The position numbers and the translations under genes are program-made. Positions 25,988-34,800 of a stretch of DNA of 37,370 nucleotides are shown here, piece by piece (the stretch's first letter is position 1; every line of letters starts with the position of its first letter). Source of the DNA: CAYSUS01 sp964434165 (GTDB lineage Bacteria; Planctomycetota; Planctomycetia; Pirellulales; Thermoguttaceae); the NCBI GenBank assembly GCA_964434165.1, contig CAYSUS010000068.1, positions 1 through 37,370 of the forward strand. Reading direction: 5' to 3'. The notes under the pieces are model-generated. The model did no database searches. It worked only from the letters and a program-made list of their open reading frames with translations, and was not told the DNA's origin.

Positions 25988-27190
25988 TCACTTGCCGATG
26001 AAACACTCCATCAGGCGCCACCCCGCGGGGAAGGACAGCTCCGACGCCGCGGCGGTGCGGTCGTCGTAGGTCGTCGCACCGTCGGGCTCCACGCCGGTGC
26101 CGGCCATGGCAAACGGCACGTCGCCGTGACTGTGCGTCTTGATGCGCAGCGGCGTGGGGTGATCGGGCGTGACGAGAATCCGGTGCTCGCCCTGCTGCCT
26201 GAGCGCTTCGTGAAGCGGTCCCACGATGTGCCGGTCGATCTCCTCCAGGGCCTTGATCTTGGCCTCGGCGTCGCCTTCGTGCGAGGCCTCGTCCGTGGCC
26301 TCCACGTGGACGCAGACCAGATCGACCTCGCCGAGGGCCTCCCGCGCGTAGCGCCCCTTGGCCGCGTAGTCCGTGTCGAGGTAGCCGGTGGCGCCCGGCA
26401 CCTCGATCCGCTTCCATCCCAACAGCACGGCCAGCCCGCGCAAGAGATCGACCGCCGTGATCATCGCCCCGCGCACGCCGTGGAGCACCTCGAACGACTC
26501 CAACCGGGGACGGCTCCCCTGCCCCCAGAGCCAGACGTTGGTGGCCGGGAGCTGGCCCGCCGCGCGGCGGCCGAGGTTCACCGGGTGCTCGGCGAACACG
26601 CCCACGCTGTCGCTCATCAACTGGTTGAGCAAATCGCTGCCCGGCCCGCGGGGATAATCGTCCTGCACCGACTTGTCGGTCAGGTCGTGAGGCGGCGTCG
26701 TGCGCGTGTCGATCGAGAACAGGGACCGGCCCGGCTCCCCGCGAATCACCAACAGGTTGCGATAGCCGACGCCGGGATAGAACCTGAGGCGGTCCGAGCC
26801 GAGCTTGTCCTGGGCCGCGGCGATCAGTTCGGCGCCCTCGTTCGAGCTGATCTGGCCGGCCGTGAACGACCGCATCACCTGATCCTCGACCGTCACCAGG
26901 TTGCACCGGACGGCCCAGTCGTCAGGCCCGAGGTCGATGCCCTGGGCCGCGGCCTCCAAAGGGGCGCGGCCGGTGTAGTGCTCCAACGGGTTGTACCCCA
27001 GAAGGCTCAGGTTGGCGGTGTCCGACCCGGCGGGGAGCGACGGCGGCGTGTTGTTCGCGCGACCCACGACCCCGGCGCTCGCCACGGCGTCCATGGCCGG
27101 GACGCGGGCGGCCTCCAGCGGCGTCTTGCCACCGAGCGAGTCCTGTGGCTCGTCGGCGCACCCGTCGGGGATGATGATGGCGTACTTCAT
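25988..27190 (-). CDS. Phosphoglycerate-mutase-like phosphotransferase, candidate homoserine kinase
   Basis: 400 residues, alkaline-phosphatase superfamily, ApgM-type. Metal and phosphoryl sites: IIIPD9-G-C at the start, S56-D-T-A-N-L near residue 56 (probable nucleophile region), HVEATDEASHEGD around 290 and VTPDHPTP...THSHGDVPF around 330-350. The N-terminal MKYAIIIPDGCADEP and the overall pattern match the family described as the proposed homoserine kinase (TIGR02535), a set set apart by its association with threonine genes. That context holds here: it lies between hom and lysC, 24 nt after hom. A glycolytic 2,3-bisphosphoglycerate-independent mutase role is the alternative. No GHMP-type thrB is in the window. 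Confidence 0.85.
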   Translation of the reverse strand: MKYAIIIPDGCADEPQDSLGGKTPLEAARVPAMDAVASAGVVGRANNTPPSLPAGSDTANLSLLGYNPLEHYTGRAPLEAAAQGIDLGPDDWAVRCNLVTVEDQVMRSFTAGQISSNEGAELIAAAQDKLGSDRLRFYPGVGYRNLLVIRGEPGRSLFSIDTRTTPPHDLTDKSVQDDYPRGPGSDLLNQLMSDSVGVFAEHPVNLGRRAAGQLPATNVWLWGQGSRPRLESFEVLHGVRGAMITAVDLLRGLAVLLGWKRIEVPGATGYLDTDYAAKGRYAREALGEVDLVCVHVEATDEASHEGDAEAKIKALEEIDRHIVGPLHEALRQQGEHRILVTPDHPTPLRIKTHSHGDVPFAMAGTGVEPDGATTYDDRTAAASELSFPAGWRLMECFIGK

Positions 27191-27214
27191 GGCGGGCCCG
27201 TTCGGCGACCTGGG

Positions 27215-28516
27215 TCAGTTCAACACGCGCATCCGCACGGTGCCGGGCTTAACGCAGGAGAGCTTGTCGATGGCCTGCATGGCCTCGATCATCTCGCCCT
27301 CCGGCGCGGCGTGGGTCATGATCACCAGGGGCACGACGCCGTCGGCCTCCTCCTCGGTCTCGTGTTGGATGACCGAAGCGATCGAGATGCGATGCGCCCC
27401 GAGCACGCCCGAGATCTCGGCCAGCACGCCGGGCCGGTCGTCCACGTTCAAGCGCAGATAGTACCGCCCGGTGATGCGGGCCGGATCGCGCACGGCGACC
27501 GGGGCCTCGCGCAGGCCGGACCACAGGTTCAAGGTGCGGAACGTGATCGCCGTGCGCCCCACGACCGTGCTGACCAGATCCGCCACCACGGCCGAGGCCG
27601 TGGGCATCTGCCCTGCGCCCAGCCCGTGGAAGAACACGCGGCCCACGGCGTCGCCCACCACGCGAATGGCGTTGTAGGCCCCGCGGACCTCGGCCAGAGG
27701 CGTGTGCCGCCGGACGAGCGTGGGCGAGACGTGCAGTTCCAGCCCCTCGGACACGAGCTCCGCCACGGCCAGCAGTTTGATGCTGTAGCCGAGCTCGTTG
27801 GCGTACTTCATGTCGGCCACCTCGACGGTGTCGATGCCGGTCCGCGGGATCTCGCGCCATTGCGGGCGCGCCCCGAAGCCGAGGTGGGCGAGAATGGCCA
27901 GCTTCTGGGCGGCGTCGCTGCCGTTGACGTCCAGGGTAGGATCGGCCTCGGCATAGCCCAGGCGCTGCGCCTCGGCGACGGCCGCGGCGTAGTCCGAGCC
28001 GAGCTCCTCCATCTGCGAGAGGATGAAGTTGCTCGTGCCGTTGAGGATTGCGTGGATCGACTGCACCTGGTTCGCCGTGAGGCTCTCGCTCATCGCCGCG
28101 ATGATGGGAATGCCGCCGGCCACGGAGGCCTCGAAGGCGATCGACCGGCCCAACCGGCGGGCGCGATCGAACAGCTCCGTTCCGTGCTCGGCCAGAAGCG
28201 CCTTGTTGGCCGTGACCACGTCCTTGCCGGCGTCAAGTAGCTTGCACATGATCGAGCGGGCCGGCTCCAGCCCGCCGATGAGCTGGACCACGGCCGTGAT
28301 CTCTGCATCGTCCAGCACCGAGGAGAGATCCTCGGTGAGCAGCCCCCGCGGCAGCTCCACGTTGCGCGGCCGCGTCAGGTCGGGATCGACGACCCGAGCG
28401 AGCTGGACTCGGCGGCCCGCGTGCCGGGCGATCCGCTCCTCCTGATCCAGCAGGAGGCGGGCCACGCCCGAGCCGATCGTTCCGAAGCCGAAGATCGCGA
28501 CCTTGACCGTTTCCAT
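27215..28516 (-). CDS. hom: Homoserine dehydrogenase
   Basis: 433 residues, the usual length for the ACT-bearing monofunctional enzyme. It reduces aspartate semialdehyde to homoserine with NAD(P)H. The Rossmann motif is G10-F-G12-T-I-G15 followed by S-G, and the active-site region TANK105 is present in DVVTANKALLAEHG. The catalytic domain includes NGTSNFILSQM and the metal-site region GYAEADPTLDVNGSDAAQKLAILA. A C-terminal ACT domain (about 355-430, DRPGVLAEISGVLGAHRISI) should bind threonine. First gene of the hom / PGM-like / lysC run. Confidence 0.97.
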   Translation of the reverse strand: METVKVAIFGFGTIGSGVARLLLDQEERIARHAGRRVQLARVVDPDLTRPRNVELPRGLLTEDLSSVLDDAEITAVVQLIGGLEPARSIMCKLLDAGKDVVTANKALLAEHGTELFDRARRLGRSIAFEASVAGGIPIIAAMSESLTANQVQSIHAILNGTSNFILSQMEELGSDYAAAVAEAQRLGYAEADPTLDVNGSDAAQKLAILAHLGFGARPQWREIPRTGIDTVEVADMKYANELGYSIKLLAVAELVSEGLELHVSPTLVRRHTPLAEVRGAYNAIRVVGDAVGRVFFHGLGAGQMPTASAVVADLVSTVVGRTAITFRTLNLWSGLREAPVAVRDPARITGRYYLRLNVDDRPGVLAEISGVLGAHRISIASVIQHETEEEADGVVPLVIMTHAAPEGEMIEAMQAIDKLSCVKPGTVRMRVLN

Positions 28517-28596
28517 CGCACCGCAGTTCCTGGGGGCATTTCAGGGGTCTAAACCCGCCATCCTAGGTTGCCGGCGGCCGGGCCGTCAAGTCGGCC

Positions 28597-28626
28597 GACT
28601 TCCGCAGTCTCGGAGACCTCGAAAGC
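28597..28626. repeat. Palindromic element, degraded copy B
   Basis: GACTTCCGCAGTCTCGGAGACCTCGAAAGC between hom and maf aligns with the perfect element at 23421-23449 but its arms no longer pair fully. It supports a dispersed repeat family. (The quoted text is split here as GACTTCCGCAGTCTCGGAG plus ACCTCGAAAGC.). Confidence 0.5.
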
Positions 28627-28651
28627 CTCTTCTTCGCTGCTCGACAGGCCG

Positions 28652-29236
28652 TTACGCGTCGATCTCCGCCAGCATCTCCTCAAGCAGCTCCATGGGCAGG
28701 CCGACAACGTTGGACTCGCTGCCCTCGACCACGTGGACCCAGCCCAGCCGGTCCTGGTAGCCGAAGGCCCCGGCCTTGCCCTCCCATTGACCGCTCGCCA
28801 GGTAGTCGTCGAGCTGCCGGTCGGTGAGCGGGTCCATACGAAGCAGGGTAATCGCGACGCGCACTTGCGGTTCCTCCCCCGGAACGCTCCAAACGCACAG
28901 CCCGCTCAGCACCCGGTGCGCGCGCCCGCTCAGGGTGCGGAGCATGCGTCGGGCATGGTGTTCGTCCTCGGGCTTGCCGAGAATCTGGCCGTCGCACGCG
29001 GCCACCGTGTCGCAGCCCAGCACAATGGCCTCCTCCACGCGCCGGGCCACGTCGGCCGCCTTCTGACAGGCCAGCCGGGCGACCAGTTGGGCCGGGTTCT
29101 CCCCGCTGCACAGCCCGCACTCGGCCGAGTCGTCGGGTACGACGACCTCGAACGTATAGCCCGCCTCGCGGAGCAACGCGCGGCGCCGCGGGGAGCGGCT
29201 GGCGAGGATCAAGCGCCGGGGCAGTGCGATCGGCAT
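28652..29236 (-). CDS. maf: Maf/YhdE-family nucleoside triphosphate pyrophosphatase
   Basis: 194 residues from the ATG at 29236, which abuts the family start LILASRSPRRRALLREAG. The open frame continues far upstream, but into the antisense of the next gene. Maf proteins hydrolyse non-canonical or modified nucleoside triphosphates to monophosphates. The conserved S13-R-S-P-R, the ENPAQLVARLACQKA segment, GCD76-TV and GKP follow in order. The Lys and Arg-rich pattern VFGYQ-like region is present as GAFGYQDR and ends EGSESNVVGLPMELL, diagnostic for the family. Stands alone on the minus strand, divergent from the pseudouridine synthase gene. Confidence 0.93.
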   Translation of the reverse strand: MPIALPRRLILASRSPRRRALLREAGYTFEVVVPDDSAECGLCSGENPAQLVARLACQKAADVARRVEEAIVLGCDTVAACDGQILGKPEDEHHARRMLRTLSGRAHRVLSGLCVWSVPGEEPQVRVAITLLRMDPLTDRQLDDYLASGQWEGKAGAFGYQDRLGWVHVVEGSESNVVGLPMELLEEMLAEIDA

Positions 29237-29261
29237 GGAGGTGTGTTGAACGAGTCCCTCA

Positions 29262-29313
29262 CTCCGAGGTCTTCGAGACTTCGCAAGTCTCGATCGGGCG
29301 CCAGACTTCGGAG
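29262..29313. repeat. Palindromic element, compound copy C
   Basis: Outer arms CTCCGAGGTCT (29262-29272) and AGACTTCGGAG (29303-29313) pair at 10 of 11 positions. They enclose an inner hairpin GAGACTT-CGC-AAGTCTC (29275-29291). The vocabulary matches copies at 23421 and 28597. It lies in the divergent spacer between maf and the RluA-type gene, a few nt before a possible -10 TAAGAT (29330-29335). Confidence 0.65.
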
Positions 29314-29410
29314 GTCCGGACGCTTCTGTTAAGATGAACCGGCGCGGGTCGGCTGCCTTGGACACGCATTGTACGGTCCCGTGCCCGCGCCGGACAGGCT
29401 CGCAGGCCGC

Positions 29411-30091
29411 ATGAAGCCCGACTCCCTTCACGTCTTGTACGAAGACAACCATCTGCTGGTCGTCAACAAACCTGCCGGCGTGGCCACGATGGGCACCCCG
29501 GCCGACAAGGGGTCGCTTCTGGAATTCGCGCGGCAGTACGTCAAGGTCCGCTACGCCAAGCCGGGCAACGTGTATCTTGGCGTGGTGAGCCGGCTCGACG
29601 CGCCGGTCACCGGGGCCCTGCTCCTGGCTCGAACGTCCAAGGCCGCCCGCCGCCTCACGGAGCAGTTCCGGGCGCACCAGGTGCGCAAGACGTATTGGGC
29701 CCTGGTCGAGGGCGCGCCGGGCTCCGCCGAGGGCGTGTGCGAGGACTACCTGGTCCACGACGACCGGCATCGCCGCATGCACGTGGCCCCGCGCGACGCG
29801 CCCGGAGCGAAGCTCGCCCGGCTCTTCTTCCGAAGAATCCGCGGGACCCGCACGACCGCGCTCCTGGAAGTCGAGCTGGAAACAGGGCGTAAACACCAGA
29901 TTCGCCTCCAGCTCGCGCATCGCGGGCACCCGATCCTGGGCGACCGCAAGTACGGAAGCCGAAGGCCGTTCCCGGGCGGCATCGCGCTCCACTCACGCCG
30001 GCTAGAGCTGGTCCACCCGGTGAAGGGGACCGCCATCGACATCGTGGCGCCACTGCCGAGTTGCTGGAAGCAGCATGGAATCGACGGCTGA
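29411..30091 (+). CDS. RluA-family pseudouridine synthase
   Basis: 226 residues from the ATG at 29411; a TTG at 29369 would add 14 unconvincing residues. The enzyme isomerises uridine in rRNA or tRNA. The fold opens with LHVLYEDNHLLVVNKPAGV, the catalytic aspartate is D63 in VSRLDAPVTGALLLARTS, and TGRKHQIRLQLAHRGHPILGDRKYG is the conserved RNA-binding C-terminal motif. It lacks an S4 domain, so it resembles the shorter RluA/TruC-like members. The target site cannot be assigned. It ends inside the region just before the second kinase gene. Confidence 0.92.
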   Translation: MKPDSLHVLYEDNHLLVVNKPAGVATMGTPADKGSLLEFARQYVKVRYAKPGNVYLGVVSRLDAPVTGALLLARTSKAARRLTEQFRAHQVRKTYWALVEGAPGSAEGVCEDYLVHDDRHRRMHVAPRDAPGAKLARLFFRRIRGTRTTALLEVELETGRKHQIRLQLAHRGHPILGDRKYGSRRPFPGGIALHSRRLELVHPVKGTAIDIVAPLPSCWKQHGIDG

Positions 30092-30228
30092 GCCCGGCCA
30101 TGCCTTGGCGCATGGGCGCCTGGCAGGTTAGTCTGAAAGGGTTCCAGGCCTTGGATCAGTCGGTGACCCCCTTCGGGCATTGGATGCGGGCGCTGCCGGC
30201 CGGCTCCTGGACGAAAGGCGGTTGTCCG

Positions 30229-31593
30229 GTGGACCCTGTCGAGAACTCCCTCTTCGTACGTTGCGCGTTGGCCAGCGGTCTGTTGACCGAGGCCGATCTC
30301 CAAGAGGCGCGCGCCGCCACCCGTTGGGCCGGGCAGGGGGACACGGAGGACGAGGCCCCGCGCAACGACCAGGAGCTGGCCGACAAGCTCGTCGAGATGG
30401 GCCGGCTCAACCGCTGGCAGGTGAAGCAACTCCTCGAAGGCCAGACCAAGTTCACCCTCGGGCCCTATCGCATCGTCGATTACATCGGCCAGGGCGGCAT
30501 GGGCCAGGTGTTCAAGGCCGAGCACGGCGTGCTGGGACGCGTCGTGGCCGTGAAGGTCCTGCCCCGAAGCAAGTCCACGCCCGAGGCCATCGCCAGCTTC
30601 AACCGCGAGATCCGCGCCCAGGCCAAGCTCGATCATCCCAACCTGGTGCGGGCGTTCGACGCCGGCGAAGACGGCAACGTCCACTTCCTCGTCACCGAGT
30701 ACGTGCCCGGAGCCGATCTCCGCAAGCTCGTCCGCGGCACAGGGCCGCTATCGGTGGAATCGGCCGCGTCGATCATCACCCAGGTGGCCGAGGGACTGGA
30801 TTACGCGCATCGGCAGGGCCTGGTCCACCGCGACGTCAAGCCCGGCAACGTGCTCGTCACCCCCGAGGGGCGGGCGAAGCTCTCCGACCTGGGCCTGGCC
30901 GGGCCGCTGGGCGGAGACGCCGAGAAGGACCCGCGGTTCGGCAAGATCGTGGGCACCGCCGATTACCTCTCTCCCGACCACGTCGAGCGTCCCTGGGAGC
31001 CGACGCCCGCCTGGGACATCTACTCCCTCGGATGCACGCTCTACTACGCCGTCACCGGCAAGGTGCCATTCCCGGGGGGGACGACCTCCGACAAGGCCCG
31101 CGCTCACGTCAAGCTCCGGCCGCTCGACCCACGTCGGCTGAATCCCTCGCTGGAATCGAACTTCACCGCCGTGCTGGCCGACATGATGGCCAAAGACCCG
31201 GCCGCGCGCATCCCCTCCGCCAGGGAGGTCGTGGCCCGGCTGGCCCCTTGGGTCTCGGGCTCGGGCCAGGCCGAGGCCCGCGGCACCGTGGGCCAGTGGC
31301 GCAAGTCGGGCCGGTCTCGAGGCTTCGAGGCCGACCGCGGCTCCTTGGACGACACCGAGGCCAACTTCCCCGAGATGCCCGAGCTGGCGCCGGAAGACCC
31401 CGAGGCGCTCGGCCTGTCGTCTCAAACCACGCATCCCGTGGCTTCTGGCAGCGAAGAAACCTACTCGGGGCTCGTCCGCGCGGACGGGACCCCAGTGAGC
31501 ATCATTAGGCCGCTGCTTGTGCTCGTGCTCCTCCCGCTGGGGCTGGTGGCCATCGTCATGCTCATCGCCTGGCTCATCAAGGGGGCGCTTTGA
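30229..31593 (+). CDS. Ser/Thr protein kinase with C-terminal membrane anchor
   Basis: 454 residues from the GTG at 30229, chosen because AAAGGCGG precedes it at a normal distance and because VENSLFVRCALASGLLT is the usual N-terminal module of this planctomycete kinase group. Upstream in-frame codons (ATG 30184, TTG 30061) overlap the previous gene's end. The kinase domain (about 80-342) has the IGQGGMGQV loop, K109, VH200-R-D202-V-K-P-G-N, and D220-L-G in place of DFG; the APE position reads SPDH. All catalytic residues are present. A tail-anchoring membrane helix lies at 424-450, followed by a few Lys. It has no sensor domain outside, so it is probably a cytoplasmic kinase held at the membrane by its tail. 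Confidence 0.9.
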   Translation: MDPVENSLFVRCALASGLLTEADLQEARAATRWAGQGDTEDEAPRNDQELADKLVEMGRLNRWQVKQLLEGQTKFTLGPYRIVDYIGQGGMGQVFKAEHGVLGRVVAVKVLPRSKSTPEAIASFNREIRAQAKLDHPNLVRAFDAGEDGNVHFLVTEYVPGADLRKLVRGTGPLSVESAASIITQVAEGLDYAHRQGLVHRDVKPGNVLVTPEGRAKLSDLGLAGPLGGDAEKDPRFGKIVGTADYLSPDHVERPWEPTPAWDIYSLGCTLYYAVTGKVPFPGGTTSDKARAHVKLRPLDPRRLNPSLESNFTAVLADMMAKDPAARIPSAREVVARLAPWVSGSGQAEARGTVGQWRKSGRSRGFEADRGSLDDTEANFPEMPELAPEDPEALGLSSQTTHPVASGSEETYSGLVRADGTPVSIIRPLLVLVLLPLGLVAIVMLIAWLIKGAL

Positions 31594-31841
31594 CGCCGTC
31601 TGTGGGGCGCGGCCGAGGGCCGGCTGCGCGACGGGCTTGCCTTACCCCCCATCGGTGGTGCATGCCTTTCTCGGCAGCTTGACTTCCACGGTCCTGCATG
31701 TACTCTGAAGCCTGCAATGGGGGAGCGGTGCGCGCAGCGCCCGTCCGCTGGACGGCTGTCACAGCGCGTCTGGCGTGCACCTCCTCCCGGCCGCACGTCG
31801 TGCGGGCCTCCCACCATCCGAACGTCACCCGACCCCAGGGC
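31594..31841 (+). other. Leader region of the LamG/PEP-CTERM gene
   Basis: About 250 bp. It has a -35-like TTGACT (31679-31684) with a weak -10 TACTCT (31701-31706). Two stable hairpins follow: CCGTCC-GCT-GGACGG (31741-31755) and CCGCAC-GTC-GTGCGG (31791-31805). They could structure the 5' untranslated leader. The frame of the downstream gene is open from 31698, but the early part is not protein-like. Confidence 0.35.
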
Positions 31842-34800
31842 ATGGCAATGCAATTGCTTCCTCGTCCGTCCGTTCGATACCACGCTTCCTTGTGGCACAA
31901 GCCCCAAGGGCCCGCACGCCGGTTCGTTGCGCACCGCATCACGGCCGTGGTGCTCATTGCCCTGTGTGGATGGCTCGCCTGCACAGGTTCGATCGCCACG
32001 GCCCAGGTGACGCCCGGCTACAAGCTGAACTACAACGCGGGAGCCGACGACGGAGTTAACAACGTCTGGGAGCAGGACGGGACGGCAATCGGCGGCTTTG
32101 ACATCTCGGGCCTGACGAATTACGCGCACTCGCTGTTTCCCATCACGTCCTTGCCGGGGATCACGGGCGCGTACACCTTCACCGGCGGCGGCGGCACGCT
32201 GCCCACGCTCGAAGGGCAGTTCGACGAGAACAACCTCGGGGTCACGTTTGAAATGTGGTTCCGTCCCTCTGATCTTGCCGGGGACGAGCGGCTTTTCGAG
32301 ACCGGTGGTGGCAACGGCGTGGGCATCACGATGGGCGGCGGCAGCCAGGAGGCCGCGACCCCCGACAGCCACGTCTTCTTCAGCGTCACGCAGAATAGCG
32401 GCGGGGACCAGACCGCCCGGGTCTCGCACGATCTCACTTCGGTCGCGTTGGGCGAGTTCATTCAGGTCGTCGGAGTGTTCGACATCGACACCGACACTTC
32501 CGACCTGTACGTCAACGGCCAATGGGTCGGCTCAGCCACCTCCGCCGGCAACATCACGGACTGGTCCGGCGGCGACGGCGCCAGCGTCGGCAGGCTGGGC
32601 GGAAGCAACCAGGGCGGCTACACCGGAGGTGGGGCGGGCTTTGTGGACTATAGCGGCGAGATCGCCATCTTTCGCGTTTATGAAGCAACGCTGAGCGCTT
32701 CCGAAGTGACCGCCAACTTCGCCGCGGTGGCCGGAACCGACGTGGTCTTCGACGACGACAGCACGGACGGGACCTGGCAGAACGGCTTGAACTGGAACAC
32801 GAACATTGAGCCGGCTTCCTCGCAAACGGTCCACGTGGGCAACGGCCTGACCGCGACGGTTACCGAGCTCGGCGAGGTCGCCGACGGGCTCGTCCTCGGC
32901 GAAGGCGCCCCGGCGACGGGCACGGTCAACATCAACTCCGGGTCGCTGACCGTCACTGGCGACATCGCCACGCTGGGCACGGGCGTCGTCAACCTCAACG
33001 GCGGCCTCTTGGTCCTGCCCGGAACGACCGCCAGCCGCCAGGTGACCGACTACACCCACGCCGACGGGGCCACGCTGCGGGTCGGCATCCTCGACGGCGT
33101 CCTCACCGCGCTGGACGTCACAGGCACCGCCACACTGGCGTCTACGGGGACTTCGCTGTTCGAGTTCGAGGTTGGAGGCGGGGCGAGCACGAGCGAGACC
33201 GTGACTTGGGACGCTGCCGCGGGAACGTGGGACGTGGCCTCCAACTGGGACCCGGACGTCCTGCCGTCCCAGGGATCGGGCGCCGTCTTGCCGGGCACGA
33301 CCTTCCCGCTTCTCACCGCCGGCACGCTGGTCAACGAAGCCAACGTGGCGGCGGCCGACCCAGGCTGGCAGGTCACCGCCGACGGCAACACGCTGAAGGT
33401 GACGAAGACCGGCGATCCCATCGGGGCCGGCCCGGCCAAGGCCGTTATCGACACGGCCGGTGCCGACGTCACCAGCAACGGCAACCTGCGGATCGCCCTG
33501 GAGGCGGGCGCCGACGCCGCCGGGCTGCAGATCGACGCGGGCAAACTGACCTTCAGCGGCTCCAACGAGCTGATCATGGGCGGCGGGGCCGCGGGCACCG
33601 TCGATCAGAACGGCGGCGAAGTGACCATCGGTGGCAACCTCCGCTTCGGTCCCTCGGACAACTCGCTGGGCGGCACCTACAACCTCAACGACGGCACGCT
33701 CCACGTGATGGGCAGCGTCGTGGAGACGAACGGTGGCGTGGATCTCGCGCAGCTCCACATCAACGGCGGCACGCTCCAGGTGGACGGGATCATCACCGTG
33801 CAGCGGTTCTCCGTGGCCGAAGCCGCCGGCAGCGATACCAGCTATGAGATCGCCGGCGGCCAGAGCGTCACGTCCACCGGCACGACGGTCGCCGGCTCCA
33901 GCGGCAAGGGCACGATCACGCTCAGCGACGGATCCCTCAAGTCGAGCAACGCCTACGTCGGTGAAAGCGGCGGCAGCGAAGGCCTGGTCGTCATCACCGG
34001 CGGCAACACCTGGACCGTGGACCAGTTCCTCAAGATCGGCAACAACGGCACGGGCGGGGTCGTGCTTGAGGACGGCACGCTCCGAATCACCGGCAGCGGA
34101 CAGGGCAACAGCGCGAACCGAGCCCTGCGCATGGCTGAGGGCGCCTCGAGCACGGCTACCTTCATCATGGGTAAAGGCGACGGCTCCACCAGCCCCGTCC
34201 TGACTATCAACAACTCGTCCAACGGCAGCAACTGGGAGACGGCCAACGCGGGAACCGGGATCACGATCATCTGGTCCGGCACGGCCTCGCTGCACCACGA
34301 CAACTTTATCACCGGCCAGGCGGTCGGCTCGGTCGCCAACGTCCAGGTCGGAGGCGGGGCGGGCACGGCGACGCTCAACCTGGATCAGGGTGACGGCAAC
34401 CGCGACTGGAACACCAACGGCGGCCACGGGATCGTATCCGTGCTCCAGAACGGCGTGGTCAATCTGGGACGCGACCTCAATCTTGGCAGCAACTCCGACG
34501 CCGATTCCGGCCTGGAACTGACCATCGACGGCGGCGCGGTCAACCTGGGCACGCAGCAGTCGCCCGACCGCGGCGGCAACATCAACTTCCGCCCCGGCGG
34601 CCCGAAGGACCGGATCGACATCGTGTCGGGCTCCCTGAGCACGGGCGGGGGCGACGTCAACTTCGACAACGCCTCGGATCGCATCAACCTGTCCGGCGGC
34701 ACGCTCGACATGGGCGGGGGAAACATCCTTCTGACCGAGACGGATGGGAGCCAGTTGTCCTTCACCGGCGGTCGTCTCCAGAACCTGGGCGTTCTGAAGA

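Noticed and set aside
25934..28240. 768-codon plus-strand frame
   Set aside because: Antisense of hom and the PGM-like gene; no recognisable protein features.
28652..29992. 446-codon version of the Maf gene
   Set aside because: The upstream two-thirds is antisense to the RluA-type gene, and the Maf family start lies at 29236.
31698..31841. N-terminal extension of the LamG protein from ATG 31698
   Set aside because: The extra 48 residues are not protein-like, precede a complete signal peptide, and cover two hairpins and a possible promoter.
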